The notes beneath the pieces are model-generated. The model was given only the letters and a program-made list of their open reading frames with translations. It made no database searches and was not told where the DNA came from. Of a stretch of 64,000 nucleotides of DNA, positions 29,327-44,717 are shown piece by piece (position 1 is the first letter of the stretch; each line of letters starts with the position of its first letter). Source of the DNA: Mycobacterium sp. SMC-4 (lineage in GTDB: Bacteria; Actinomycetota; Actinomycetes; Mycobacteriales; Mycobacteriaceae). The DNA lies in contig NZ_CP079869.1 of the NCBI RefSeq assembly GCF_025263265.1, positions 3,844,001 to 3,908,000 of the forward strand, written 5' to 3'. The translations under genes were made by a program, and so were the position numbers.

Positions 29327-29334
29327 CGGCAGGA

Positions 29335-30267
29335 ATGGACATCGACTTCACCAGGCTTCGGTACTTCGTCGCGGTGGCCGACGAACTGCACTTCAAACGT
29401 GCCGCCGACAAGTTGATGATCACCCCACCGCCACTGAGCAAGCAGATCAAATTGCTCGAAAAGGAGGTTGGCGGACCGCTGTTCGAGCGTGGGTATCACG
29501 ACGTGCGGCTCAGTCCGCTCGGCGAACGACTGATCGGACCCGCGCGCGAAATCCTGCGCCAGGTGGAGGACTTCAAGGCAACAGCGCACCGTGGGGCGCG
29601 AGAGCAGGCGCCGGTCAGACTCGGCGCCACCGCCTATGCTCCATCGGATCTACTGAGCCAGCTGGAGACGGTGCTGGCCGAGTTGCCGCTGCCGACCGAG
29701 TTCAGCGTTCCGGGGTCGGCCGCCGAGGTCACCGCCACGTTGATCGCCGGACAGGCCGAGCTCGGGGTGATCCACCTCCCGGCTTCCGATAAGCGGCTGC
29801 GTCACCGGGTCGTAGCCAGCTACCAGGGGGCGATTGCGGTACGTCACGACGATCCGCTGGCTGCCAGGGACTCGGTGGCGATCGACGAGTTGCGTGACCG
29901 TGAGGTGGTCATCGACGTGGCCCGACCCAACCCGGTCGTGTTGGCCGGACTGACACGTCGGCTGAACCGAAAAGGGATTCACCGCATCGTCCGCACCACC
30001 AATCAGCGCGGCGGAGAGGTCGAGATGGCGACTCAGGTGTTCAACCGCCATCTGGTGGCGGTGGTCAGCTACGCACCCGAGTCGTTCATCGGCAGGATCT
30101 TCTCGCCACCGGAGTTCAAACTCATCCCGATCGACGAAAACACTTGGGCGCCGGCCGATATCGCGCTGGCCTGGGCACCCGAACGGCTGCAGACCCGGTT
30201 GGCCGAAATCGAGTTGCTGGCCGAACACATCGCCGAGCGGTTGGCACCCGTGCACCGCGGCGCCTGA
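29335..30267 (+). CDS. LysR-family transcriptional regulator
   Basis: This protein of about 310 residues has an N-terminal winged HTH (MDIDFTRLRYFVAVADELHF, then RAADKLMITPPPLSKQIKLLE). A type 2 periplasmic-binding-like effector domain follows from about residue 90 (VRLGATAYAPSDLLSQLE, GQAELGVIHLP). The ATG at 29335 puts the HTH at the usual distance from the N-terminus; a GTG at 29302 is possible. Its position after the dehydrogenase/CoA-transferase genes suggests it controls them, responding to a CoA ester or acid. Confidence 0.88.
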   Translation: MDIDFTRLRYFVAVADELHFKRAADKLMITPPPLSKQIKLLEKEVGGPLFERGYHDVRLSPLGERLIGPAREILRQVEDFKATAHRGAREQAPVRLGATAYAPSDLLSQLETVLAELPLPTEFSVPGSAAEVTATLIAGQAELGVIHLPASDKRLRHRVVASYQGAIAVRHDDPLAARDSVAIDELRDREVVIDVARPNPVVLAGLTRRLNRKGIHRIVRTTNQRGGEVEMATQVFNRHLVAVVSYAPESFIGRIFSPPEFKLIPIDENTWAPADIALAWAPERLQTRLAEIELLAEHIAERLAPVHRGA

Positions 30268-30291
30268 GGGCCTGAGGCGCCTGCAGCGGTC

Positions 30292-31575
30292 TCACCGATC
30301 GCGGCGACCCAACCATTGCTGCGCCGCGGCCAACGCATCGTCGGCGCTGGAGAAACGAACGGATGCCAGATCGGTGCCGGAGGCGATCACCGCGCCGTCG
30401 GGGTCGACGAGCAGACCCTGCTTGCCTTCGTCTTGGAGTTCCGCGGCCATTCCTGCCAACAGTGAGCGGGCCGCATCGTCGATGTCGTCGACACGCGAGA
30501 CGTCGAGGATCGCCACCTCGAACAGGTCGCGTTCCTCATCGACGACACGCACGACCTGCTCGGCGCCGCTGAACAGCAGATCGCCGTGTGTCTCGTAGAT
30601 CCGCACCCCGGCGTGAGGTTCGTAGATGTTGCGCAGAGTCGCCAACGAGTCGCGGCGCACCGTCAGGAAGTGCAGGCCGAGCTCCTCGGAAAGGCTGCGG
30701 CATACCCGAACTCCGCGCACGCTATTGCCCTTGTCGTCCAGTTTCGGCGAATACACGCCGATTCCGAGTTGGCCGGGCAGCACCGCCACGATGCCGCCGC
30801 CTACGCCGCTCTTGGCCGGCATCCCCACCGCACTGACCCAGTCGCCGGCGGCGTCGTACATACCGCACGTGACCATCACCGACAAAGTGCGTTTGACCAC
30901 CGCTGCGGTGGTGACCCTGCCGAACTCGGGATGTACCCCGCCCCGGGCCAGAGTGGCGCCCATGCTCGCCAGGTCGGTCGATGTGACTCGTAGCGCGCAC
31001 TGGCGATAGTAGACGTCGAGGACCTCGTCAGGGTCGTCGTCGAGTACCCCGAAGCTCTCCAGCATGTAGCCGATCGCCCGGTTGCGACTGCCGGTGGCCT
31101 TCTCTGATTGGTAGACGTCGTCGTCGACCTCGAGATGACGACCGACGAAGGCCGAATAGAACTCCTGAATCAACCCGAACCGGGCGTCGGGGGACGAGGC
31201 GGGAATCAATGACACCGCCGCGATCGCGCCGGCGTTGATCATCGGGTTCTTCGGGATCTTGGTGGCGCTGTCGACGCTGATCTCGTTGAATGCATCGCCG
31301 GAAGGCTCGACACCGATCTTCGCGTCGACGGCGTCGACACCGATCTGGTCCAGGGCAAGGGCATAGGTGAACGGCTTGGAAATGGACTGGATGGTGAATT
31401 CACGGCCCGCATCGCCGGATTCGTAGATGTAGCCGTCCGCCATCGCCAGTGAGAGCGCGAATCCATCCGGGTCGACGCCGGCGAGCTCGGGAATGTAGTC
31501 AGCCAGTGCACCGTCATCGACGTCGGCGTGTTCGTCGCGGATGTGGTCCAGGTACCGCTGCACCAACTCGGACAT
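30292..31575 (-). CDS. glsA: Glutaminase with C-terminal STAS domain
   Basis: Residues of about 1-310 form a serine-type glutaminase with the SxxK pair Ser64-Lys67 (TIQSISKPFTYALAL) and the conserved KIPKNPMINAGAIAAVSL and MPAKSGVGGGIVAVLP. It converts glutamine to glutamate and ammonia. A STAS-like domain of about 90 residues follows (ERDLFEVAILDVSRVDDID, AARSLLAGMAAELQDEGKQG), as found in anti-sigma antagonists and some glutaminases. It is not in an obvious operon and ends 24 bases from the convergent LysR gene. Confidence 0.9.
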   Translation of the reverse strand: MSELVQRYLDHIRDEHADVDDGALADYIPELAGVDPDGFALSLAMADGYIYESGDAGREFTIQSISKPFTYALALDQIGVDAVDAKIGVEPSGDAFNEISVDSATKIPKNPMINAGAIAAVSLIPASSPDARFGLIQEFYSAFVGRHLEVDDDVYQSEKATGSRNRAIGYMLESFGVLDDDPDEVLDVYYRQCALRVTSTDLASMGATLARGGVHPEFGRVTTAAVVKRTLSVMVTCGMYDAAGDWVSAVGMPAKSGVGGGIVAVLPGQLGIGVYSPKLDDKGNSVRGVRVCRSLSEELGLHFLTVRRDSLATLRNIYEPHAGVRIYETHGDLLFSGAEQVVRVVDEERDLFEVAILDVSRVDDIDDAARSLLAGMAAELQDEGKQGLLVDPDGAVIASGTDLASVRFSSADDALAAAQQWLGRRDR

Positions 31576-31863
31576 GGCGCGAGTCTAGGCCACCGAACCC
31601 GGGAGCCACGGTGGCAGTGTTCGGTGTCTACCCTTCTGCAGCATTTTCGAAGCTGGGCACCGGGACCGAGTCGGGCAGCTGCATCTGCAGATACACCGCG
31701 ATGTAGGTGATCTTAACCCTGGACAGCCACCTCGACGGCGAGGATCTCTACCGCCCCTATCTGCAATTGGTGATGTCCAGCGTCCGGCCCCCGCAGTAGG
31801 CGCCGACGGTCATGTCGTTTTTCCGCTAGTGCCGACCGGTCCGGCCGTGCGATGGTCGTGGGG
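31576..31863. other. 288-base gap with possible gene remnants
   Basis: No intact gene is convincing here. On the minus strand a short open stretch reads ITYIAVYLQMQLPDSVPVPS and stops at 31633-31635. On the plus strand GTG at about 31708 reads ILTLDSHLDGEDLYRPYLQL to TAG at about 31798. Both look protein-like but are about 30 codons long. They could be decayed coding sequence. No tRNA or terminator is evident. Confidence 0.4.
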
Positions 31864-33486
31864 ATGGATATCGACTTCGACCGCTGCTACCGCGCCGTTG
31901 CGGCCCGGGATAGCCGTTTTGACGGCTGGTTCGTCACCGCGGTCTTGACCACCAAGATCTACTGCCGCCCCAGTTGTCCGGCGCGTACACCGTTGGCGCA
32001 CAACGTCAGCTTCTACCCCACCGCAGCGGCCGCTCAGCGAGCCGGCTTTCGGGCGTGCAAGCGGTGCCGGCCGGACGCATCACCTGGGTCGCCGGAATGG
32101 AACGTGCGTGGCGACGCGGTCGCCCGAGCAATGCGCTTGATCGCCGACGGCACCGTCGATCGCGAGGGCGTGACCGGTTTGGCGGCGCGGGTCGGTTACA
32201 CCGTGCGTCAGCTCGAGCGGCTGATGCAAGCCGAGTTGGGTGCCGCACCGTTGGCGCTTGCCCGGGCGCAGCGAACACAGATGGCCCGGGTTCTCATCGA
32301 GACCACCGAGATGCCGTTCAGCGATGTCGCTTTCGCTGCGGGATTCGCCAGCATCCGGCAGTTCAACGACACGGTTCGCAGCGTCAGCGATCTGACACCG
32401 ACCTGCCTACGTGAACGGGCCCGGGCGCGATTCCGGCGGGCCGACAGTCACGGCACCGGGGTTATGACCTTACGGCTGGCGGCCCGGCGACCGTTCGCGC
32501 ACCAGGGTCTGTTCGGCCATCTTGGAGCCACCGCAGTACCCGGGGTCGAGGAGGTCCGAGGTGGCGCCTACCGTCGTACGCTGCGATTACCGCACGGTGC
32601 CGGGGTCGTCAGCCTGACACCACACGTCGACCACGTGGGTTGCCGCCTCGTCGTCGATGATTTCCGCGATCTGTCGGCTGCGATTGCGCGCTGCCGAAGG
32701 CTCCTCGACCTCGATGCCGATCCCACGGCAGTCATCGAGGACCTCAGTACGGATCCCGCCCTTGCCCGACTTGTGACGCAGGCGCCGGGCCAACGCATCC
32801 CACGCACCGTCGACGAGCATGAGTTGGCAATGCGGGTGGTGCTGGGACAACAGGTCTCCACCGCCGCGGCACGCACACACGCCGCGCGACTCGTCGCCGC
32901 CTACGGAAATCCGGTCGACGACCCGGAGGGCGGTTTGACGCACCTCTTCCCGTCGGTCGATCAACTCTCCGACATCGACGTTCGGCACCTTGCGCTGCCC
33001 GGCACCCGCAAGCGCACAGTACGGGCGCTGATTCACGCACTGACCGACGGCGACCTCGTGCTCGACAGTGGCTGCGATTGGGACGACGCGCGAAGGCAGC
33101 TGTTGGCGTTGCCGGGCATCGGGGTGTGGTCGGCGGAGATGATCGCCATGCGCGGCCTCGGCGACCCGGATGCGTTTCCGGCGACGGATTTGGGCGTCGT
33201 CTCGGCGGCCGATCGGCTGGGCCTGGCGTCCGCACCGGGTCCACTGGCGGCCTACAGCAGCCGCTGGCGACCATGGCGATCCTATGCGACGCAACACCTT
33301 TGGACGGCACTCGATCACGCCGTCAACTACTGGCCACCGAAGGAGGGGCATGATGGAAAGCGTGCGATATCGGACGATGGACAGCCCGGTCGGCGTGTTG
33401 ACGCTGGCCGGCGTCGGCACCCGGTTGGCGCATCTGCGAATGGTCGACCAGACCTACGAACCGGATCGGGCCGGATGGGAGCGTGA
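31864..33486 (+). CDS. alkA: Ada/AlkA fusion: methylphosphotriester-sensing and 3-methyladenine DNA glycosylase
   Basis: The Ada-type zinc domain has four Cys (KIYCRPSCPARTP and FRACKRCRP), followed by an AraC-type HTH (FAAGFASIRQFNDTVR). A C-terminal HhH glycosylase domain has LPGIGVWSAEMIAMRGLGDPD and a catalytic Asp in FPATDLGV. The start MDIDFDRCYRA parallels M. tuberculosis AlkA. The expected end (WPPKEG plus one or two residues) is passed: the frame runs about 43 codons into ogt because one G seems missing in the run at 33345-33348. Confidence 0.9.
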   Translation: MDIDFDRCYRAVAARDSRFDGWFVTAVLTTKIYCRPSCPARTPLAHNVSFYPTAAAAQRAGFRACKRCRPDASPGSPEWNVRGDAVARAMRLIADGTVDREGVTGLAARVGYTVRQLERLMQAELGAAPLALARAQRTQMARVLIETTEMPFSDVAFAAGFASIRQFNDTVRSVSDLTPTCLRERARARFRRADSHGTGVMTLRLAARRPFAHQGLFGHLGATAVPGVEEVRGGAYRRTLRLPHGAGVVSLTPHVDHVGCRLVVDDFRDLSAAIARCRRLLDLDADPTAVIEDLSTDPALARLVTQAPGQRIPRTVDEHELAMRVVLGQQVSTAAARTHAARLVAAYGNPVDDPEGGLTHLFPSVDQLSDIDVRHLALPGTRKRTVRALIHALTDGDLVLDSGCDWDDARRQLLALPGIGVWSAEMIAMRGLGDPDAFPATDLGVVSAADRLGLASAPGPLAAYSSRWRPWRSYATQHLWTALDHAVNYWPPKEGHDGKRAISDDGQPGRRVDAGRRRHPVGASANGRPDLRTGSGRMGA

Positions 33487-33859
33487 CGACAGCGCATTCC
33501 CGGAGGCGATCCACCAGCTGGAGATGTACTTCTGCGGCGAACTGCAGCAGTTCGACCTGGAGTTGAACCTGGCCGGCACCGCTTTTCAACGCCGCGTCTG
33601 GGAAGCGCTGTTGACCATCCCGTACGGGCAGACCCGCTCCTACGGCGAGATTGCGCAGCAGATCGGCGCGCCCGGTGCATCCCGTGCCGTGGGCCTGGCC
33701 AACGGACACAATCCGATCGGCATCATCGTGCCGTGTCATCGCGTCATCGGCGCCAACGGGAAAATGACCGGATACGGTGGCGGTATCGACCGCAAGCGGC
33801 TGCTGCTCGGACTCGAGAAGAGCCATGCCACTTCTGCTGTTCCGACGCTCTTCAATTAA
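33353..33859 (+). CDS. ogt: Methylated-DNA--protein-cysteine methyltransferase Ogt
   Basis: This 168-residue suicide alkyltransferase has the acceptor Cys in NPIGIIVPCHRVIGANG. Upstream HTH segments are IPYGQTRSYGEIAQQIGAPG and SRAVGLANGHN. It removes O6-alkylguanine lesions. Two adjacent ATGs (33350, 33353) follow GGAGGGG; the second has better spacing. It forms an alkylation-repair unit with alkA, whose frame overlaps it by 134 bases here. Confidence 0.94.
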   Translation: MESVRYRTMDSPVGVLTLAGVGTRLAHLRMVDQTYEPDRAGWERDDSAFPEAIHQLEMYFCGELQQFDLELNLAGTAFQRRVWEALLTIPYGQTRSYGEIAQQIGAPGASRAVGLANGHNPIGIIVPCHRVIGANGKMTGYGGGIDRKRLLLGLEKSHATSAVPTLFN

Positions 33860-33880
33860 TCAGACACACCCCCAGAAATG

Positions 33881-33913
33881 CCTGTGCCCCCCAATTGAAT
33901 TGGGGGGCACAGG
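33881..33913. terminator. Strong hairpin terminator shared by ogt and the rrn operon
   Basis: A perfect 16-bp stem (CCTGTGCCCCCCAATT and its complement) surrounds a single G, so the true loop is a few bases of the AT-rich centre. It lies 21 bases after the ogt stop and 11 bases beyond the 5S 3' end on the other strand, so it can terminate both. Confidence 0.85.
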
Positions 33914-33924
33914 GCTTCAATGTG

Positions 33925-34038
33925 TGTTCGGCGGTGTCCTACTTTTCCGCCCGTGTGGGCAGTATCATCGGCGCTGGCAGGCTTAGCTTCCGGGTTCGGG
34001 ATGGGTCCGGGCGTTTCCCTGCCGCTATTACCGCCGTA
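33925..34038 (-). rRNA. rrf: 5S ribosomal RNA
   Basis: Read on the minus strand, the RNA starts TTACGGCGGTAATAGCGGCA, contains CCCGAACCCGGAAGCTAAGC and ends ACACCGCCGAACA. These are standard actinobacterial 5S segments, and length is about 114 bases. It is the last gene of the rrn operon, about 96 bases after 23S. Ends are estimated to a few bases. Confidence 0.93.
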
Positions 34039-34134
34039 ACTTTATTCACTTTTTGGGTGAAGTCTTTGTGTGTTTTGGTGGTGGGGTGTGGTCGTTGTGT
34101 TTGACCGTGGTGTGGTTGCGAGGTTTTGGGTTTG

Positions 34135-39221
<5,087 letters not shown>

Positions 39222-39385
39222 ACATTCAGAACAAGCCTGACCAAACAAAAGACACCAAAACTGGCATCAAAAAAACCACACCCCTAAACGGGAAAAAGAA
39301 GTGCGGCAAAAAAAACAACAAACAAAAACCACCAAACACACTATTGAGTTCTCAAACAACACACCCGGTTTCAGGCAACCCTGCC
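39222..39385 (-). other. rrn leader with antitermination-type sequence
   Basis: This is the leader between the main rrn promoter and 16S. It contains GTTTGAGAACTCAATAG (39341-39357 on the minus strand), a segment conserved upstream of mycobacterial 16S genes near the boxA/boxB antitermination region. The rest is T- and G-rich and non-coding. Confidence 0.7.
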
Positions 39386-39414
39386 ACTGTACTGCATGTG
39401 ATCAGGGAAGTCAA
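39386..39414 (-). promoter_or_regulatory. rrn promoter (PCL1-type)
   Basis: On the minus strand TTGACT (39409-39414) is followed after 17 bases by TACAGT (39386-39391). The downstream GGCAGGGTTGCC matches the conserved segment after PCL1 of mycobacterial rrn operons. It lies about 165 bases upstream of 16S. Confidence 0.8.
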
Positions 39415-39463
39415 ACCCCGTCCGCCGCATCTTTCGACCGGGGCCGTGGGCATCTGAAAGGAA

Positions 39464-39492
39464 ATACTACGCCCTGTCGGCCAGACGCCCAA
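39464..39492 (-). promoter_or_regulatory. Second candidate rrn promoter (P1-type)
   Basis: TTGGGC (39487-39492) and TAGTAT (39464-39469) are 17 bases apart on the minus strand, between the murA stop and the main promoter. Multiple promoters are usual for the murA-linked rrn operon. Motif-based. Confidence 0.5.
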
Positions 39493-39527
39493 ATGACCAG
39501 CGTAGAGCGGGTTTCGGACCCTCGAGT

Positions 39528-40781
39528 CTACGTGACGCGCTCGATTTCCGCACCCAATCCGACGAGATTCTCGACGAACTTCGGATACCCGCGATCGATA
39601 TGGAACACATCGTGCACCTCGGTCTCGCCGTCGGCGACGAGCCCAGCGAGCACCAGCCCGGCGCCGGCCCTGATGTCCGATGACCACACCGGTGCGCTCG
39701 ACAACTGCGGAATGCCGCGCACCACCGCGTGATGCCCATCGGTTCGCGCGTCGGCACCGAGACGAATCATCTCTTCGACAAATCGAAACCGGGCCTCGAA
39801 AACGTTTTCGGTGATCATCGACGTCCCGTCGGCCACTGCGGCCAAGCCGATCGCCATCGGTTGCAGGTCCGTCGGGAATCCGGGAAACGGGAGGGTGGCC
39901 ACATTGACCGCTTTGGGGCGCTCGTACTGCACCACCCGGAATCCGTCGTCACTCTGGGTGACCGTTGCGCCCGCATCGTGCAGTTTGTGCAGGACCAGCT
40001 GCAAATGCGCGGGATCGATCCCGGTGACCGAAATGTCTCCGCGGGTCATCGCTGCCGCGATCCCCCAGGTGGCAGCCACGATCCGGTCCCCGATGACCCG
40101 GTGCTCGGTCGGATACAGCCGATCAACACCGGTGATCGTCAGCGTCGACGAGCCGGCACCGGAAACTTGCGCCCCCATCTGGTTGAGCATCGTGCACAGG
40201 TCGACCACGTCAGGTTCTCGGGCCGCGTTGTGGATGGTCGTCACCCCGTCGGCAAGTACGGCCGCCATCAGGATGTTCTCGGTCGCGCCGACCGACGGGA
40301 ACTCCAACTGGATCTCGGCGCCATGAAGATGGTCAGCCTCGGCGACCACGCAGCCGTGCTCGATGTTGCACCGCGCACCGAGCTGACGCAGCCCGGACTG
40401 ATGCATGTCCAACGGCCGGGATCCGATCGCATCGCCGCCCGGAAGGGCCACCTTGGCCTTCTTGCACCGACCGACCAACGGGCCCAGCACGCACACCGAC
40501 GCGCGAAACTGCCGAACCGCGGCGAAGTCAGCGTCGTACTTGAGCTCGTCAGGTGACGTGATCCGCACGACGTCGCCGTCGAGCTCGACGGTTGCGCCGA
40601 GACCGCGCAGCACCTCGGCCATCAGCGGCACATCAAGGATGTCCGGGCAATTGGTGATCGTGCTGGTGCCTTCGGCCAGCAGCGCAGCCGCCATCAGTTT
40701 CAGCACACTGTTCTTCGCGCCGCCGACAGCAACTTCGCCCGATAACCGGCAACCGCCGGTCACCACGAAATGGTCGCTCAC
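39528..40781 (-). CDS. murA: UDP-N-acetylglucosamine 1-carboxyvinyltransferase MurA
   Basis: This 417-residue enzyme catalyses the first committed step of peptidoglycan synthesis. It starts with GTG ([20 protein letters not shown]) and is nearly collinear with M. tuberculosis MurA. The active-site loop reads [13 protein letters not shown], with Asp117 in place of the usual Cys, which in mycobacteria gives intrinsic fosfomycin resistance. The longer frame reading upstream to 41312 is antisense to the adenosyltransferase gene. The rrn operon follows directly. Confidence 0.95.
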   Translation of the reverse strand: MSDHFVVTGGCRLSGEVAVGGAKNSVLKLMAAALLAEGTSTITNCPDILDVPLMAEVLRGLGATVELDGDVVRITSPDELKYDADFAAVRQFRASVCVLGPLVGRCKKAKVALPGGDAIGSRPLDMHQSGLRQLGARCNIEHGCVVAEADHLHGAEIQLEFPSVGATENILMAAVLADGVTTIHNAAREPDVVDLCTMLNQMGAQVSGAGSSTLTITGVDRLYPTEHRVIGDRIVAATWGIAAAMTRGDISVTGIDPAHLQLVLHKLHDAGATVTQSDDGFRVVQYERPKAVNVATLPFPGFPTDLQPMAIGLAAVADGTSMITENVFEARFRFVEEMIRLGADARTDGHHAVVRGIPQLSSAPVWSSDIRAGAGLVLAGLVADGETEVHDVFHIDRGYPKFVENLVGLGAEIERVT

Positions 40782-40862
40782 GACGGCTAGTGTAAACAGC
40801 CCGTCATCGCATGTCAGTCTCCCGAGCCGCGAGGGTCCGAGGCCGTCCCGTACGGTTTGGAC

Positions 40863-41438
40863 ATGGCTGTTCATCTGACACGGATCTATACCCGTACCGG
40901 CGACGATGGCACGACCGGGCTCAGCGATTTCAGCCGCGTGTCGAAGAACGACGCGCGGTTGGCGGCCTACGCCGACTGTGATGAAACCAACGCGGCGATC
41001 GGGGTCGCCGTAGCCCTGGGACAGCCCGATGAGCGTCTGGACGCCGTGCTGCGCCAGATCCAGAACGACTTGTTCGACGCCGGCGCCGACCTGTCCACAC
41101 CGGTCGTGCAAAACCCGGAATACCCACCGCTGCGCATCCAGCAGAGCTATATCGACCGTCTCGAGAAATGGTGCGACGAGTTCAACGAGCCGCTGCCGGC
41201 GCTCAACTCGTTCGTGCTGCCGGGCGGTACGCCACTGTCGGCGCTGTTGCACGTGGCCAGGACAGTGGCCCGTCGTGCCGAGCGTTCGGCCTGGCACGCC
41301 GTGGACACCCATGGCGACACGATCAGCGTGCTGCCCGCGAAATACCTGAACCGGCTCTCAGACCTGCTGTTCATCCTGTCCCGCGTGGCCAACCCCGATG
41401 GAGATGTGCTGTGGCGGCCGGGTGGCGGAACTCAGTAG
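40863..41438 (+). CDS. PduO-type ATP:cob(I)alamin adenosyltransferase
   Basis: This 191-residue protein has the PduO signature [19 protein letters not shown] and [16 protein letters not shown], then the C-terminal [11 protein letters not shown] and [13 protein letters not shown]. It makes adenosylcobalamin, the cofactor of methylmalonyl-CoA mutase, so it acts in the same pathway as the epimerase at 19283. The ATG at 40863 (MAVHLTRIY) is chosen. It is divergent from murA and overlaps the convergent DUF2550 gene by 7 bases. Confidence 0.92.
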   Translation: MAVHLTRIYTRTGDDGTTGLSDFSRVSKNDARLAAYADCDETNAAIGVAVALGQPDERLDAVLRQIQNDLFDAGADLSTPVVQNPEYPPLRIQQSYIDRLEKWCDEFNEPLPALNSFVLPGGTPLSALLHVARTVARRAERSAWHAVDTHGDTISVLPAKYLNRLSDLLFILSRVANPDGDVLWRPGGGTQ

Positions 41439-41878
41439 GACCGACGCCGCGTTCGCGGTGAGGGTCGGGACTCCAGCCAGGACGTGAACGCGGTCAATGC
41501 CCCCCGGTCGAGCGCGATCTCATAGCCGCGGCCACGCTCCGGGCTGATGTCACGAAGTTCCAGGATGACGATCTCGTCGGTCATGATGTCGAACTCGTCA
41601 CCGCGCGGTGAGCGCCGCGACACGATCTCCAGGCCACGCCGACTCAAGGTCCGGTCAGGCCACCAGCGCAGACTCGACAACCGGTAGAAACCGGCTTCCC
41701 CACCGCGGTATCGCATCACGCCGTGCCGCCAACCTTGTCCGCCGACCGCGGGGATGTCTCGCAAGATCGCGGCGGTTCCGCCGAACTGGCGCAGCTTCCA
41801 CAACCGGTAGCCCAAGACCGCGACCAGGACAGCCAGGACACCGACGAGCGCGACCATGAACAGCATGGACGCGCTCAT
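41432..41878 (-). CDS. DUF2550 membrane-anchored protein (Rv1312-type)
   Basis: This 148-residue protein has one N-terminal membrane segment (MLFMVALVGVLAVLVAVLGY) and a cytoplasmic or periplasmic DUF2550 domain (GFYRLSSLRWWPDRTLSRRG and DIMTDEIVILELRDIS). Function is unknown. It lies 6 bases downstream of atpC on the same strand, as in other mycobacteria, so it is probably the last gene of the atp transcript. Confidence 0.88.
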   Translation of the reverse strand: MSASMLFMVALVGVLAVLVAVLGYRLWKLRQFGGTAAILRDIPAVGGQGWRHGVMRYRGGEAGFYRLSSLRWWPDRTLSRRGLEIVSRRSPRGDEFDIMTDEIVILELRDISPERGRGYEIALDRGALTAFTSWLESRPSPRTRRRSY

Positions 41879-41884
41879 CGGCGG

Positions 41885-42250
41885 TCAGTCCAGTTGACCG
41901 AGGGCACGCAGACGTGCGCGACCCCACGCAGCAGTCCGCTCGTCGTCAGACTCCGAGTCCTGCTTGGCCTCGTCGGCGTTGATCTCCGATTCGAACTGCG
42001 CGTTCTCGACGAGGATCCGCACGGCCTCGTCGGTCACCGACAGGAATCCGCCGTCGACCGCGATACGCAGGTCGTCCTCTCCCTCACGCTCGACCCGCAC
42101 CATCGCGTCGTCGACGAGCTGGGCGACCAGCGGGATATGCCGCGGCAGGATTCCGATCTCGCCGGAAGTGGTGCGGGTGAACACGAATGTGGCTTCGCCC
42201 TTCCACAGTTCGCGCTCCACGGCGACGATCTCCACGTTCATGTCCGCCAT
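41885..42250 (-). CDS. atpC: ATP synthase epsilon subunit
   Basis: This 121-residue protein begins [20 protein letters not shown], with the beta-sandwich core ([19 protein letters not shown]) and a short C-terminal helix. Mycobacterial epsilon helps suppress ATP hydrolysis. It is in the standard place 39 bases after atpD. Confidence 0.95.
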   Translation of the reverse strand: MADMNVEIVAVERELWKGEATFVFTRTTSGEIGILPRHIPLVAQLVDDAMVRVEREGEDDLRIAVDGGFLSVTDEAVRILVENAQFESEINADEAKQDSESDDERTAAWGRARLRALGQLD

Positions 42251-42289
42251 GTCACACCACCTCCCTGAACCCGATGCCCAACTCGACGA

Positions 42290-43762
<1,473 letters not shown>

Positions 43763-44692
43763 TCACTTGGCGTCGGCCAGCGCGTTGGCGCCGCCGACGA
43801 TTTCGCTGATTTCCTGGGTGATCTGCGCCTGACGTTCGCGGTTTGCCGCCAAGGTCAAGGACTTGATCAGATCGTCGGCGTTGTCGGTGGCCGACTTCAT
43901 CGCCCGCCGCCGCGAGGCGGACTCCGACGCCGCGGCCTCCAGCAGCGCCGCGTACACGCGGGTTGCGACGTAGCGCGGCAGCAACTTGTCGAACAGCGTT
44001 TCGGCATCCGGCTCGAACGAGAACAGGGTCTGCGGGCCCTCGCTGGGCGCGTCGTCCTCGACGTACTCGACTTCCATCGGTGCGATCCGCCGCGCCGCCA
44101 CCGTCTGCGAGAGCATCGACCGGAACTCGGTGAAGACAATGTGCAGTTCGTCGACACCGAGAACACCGTCGGCACCCGCTTCGTCACCGTCGTCGTCGGC
44201 ACCCGACATGAACGTCGTCACCAGGGTCTCGGCGATCTCTCGGGCGTCCTCGTAGGTGGGCCGCTCGGAAAACCCGGTCCACGACTCGACGACCTCGCGC
44301 TGACGGAAGCTGAAGTAACCCAGCGCTTTACGGCCGACGACGTAGAGGACCGGCTCCTTGCCCTCCTCCCGCAGCAGCGAGAAGAGCTCCTCGGACTGCC
44401 GCAACACGTTGGCGTTGTAGGCGCCGCAGAGCCCGCGGTCGGACGACACCACCAGCACACCGGCCCGCCGCGCATTCTCCCGCTGCACCAGCAGCGGGTG
44501 ATCAAGTGCGCTCGCGCTGGCCAGCTCGGTGAGCATGCTGGTGATCTCGGTGCTGTAAGGCCGAGCCGCCTCGACTCGGGCCTGCGCCTTGGAGATCCGC
44601 GACGTGGCGATCAGTTCCTGCGCCTTGGTGATCTTCTTGATCGACCCGGCGGAACGGATGCGCCCACGAAGCTCGCGCAGTGTTGCAGCCAT
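43763..44692 (-). CDS. atpG: ATP synthase gamma subunit
   Basis: This 309-residue rotor shaft has the N-terminal coiled coil ([20 protein letters not shown]) and the C-terminal [20 protein letters not shown]. An acidic insert at about residues 164-178 ([15 protein letters not shown]) corresponds to the mycobacteria-specific gamma loop that limits ATP hydrolysis. It lies between atpA and atpD. Confidence 0.96.
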   Translation of the reverse strand: MAATLRELRGRIRSAGSIKKITKAQELIATSRISKAQARVEAARPYSTEITSMLTELASASALDHPLLVQRENARRAGVLVVSSDRGLCGAYNANVLRQSEELFSLLREEGKEPVLYVVGRKALGYFSFRQREVVESWTGFSERPTYEDAREIAETLVTTFMSGADDDGDEAGADGVLGVDELHIVFTEFRSMLSQTVAARRIAPMEVEYVEDDAPSEGPQTLFSFEPDAETLFDKLLPRYVATRVYAALLEAAASESASRRRAMKSATDNADDLIKSLTLAANRERQAQITQEISEIVGGANALADAK

Positions 44693-44717
44693 CTAGCTCT
44701 CCAGACCCTTCAGGTGT

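Noticed and set aside
40782..41312. Upstream extension of the MurA frame
   Set aside because: It is antisense to the adenosyltransferase gene; MurA length and N-terminus fit the GTG at 40781.
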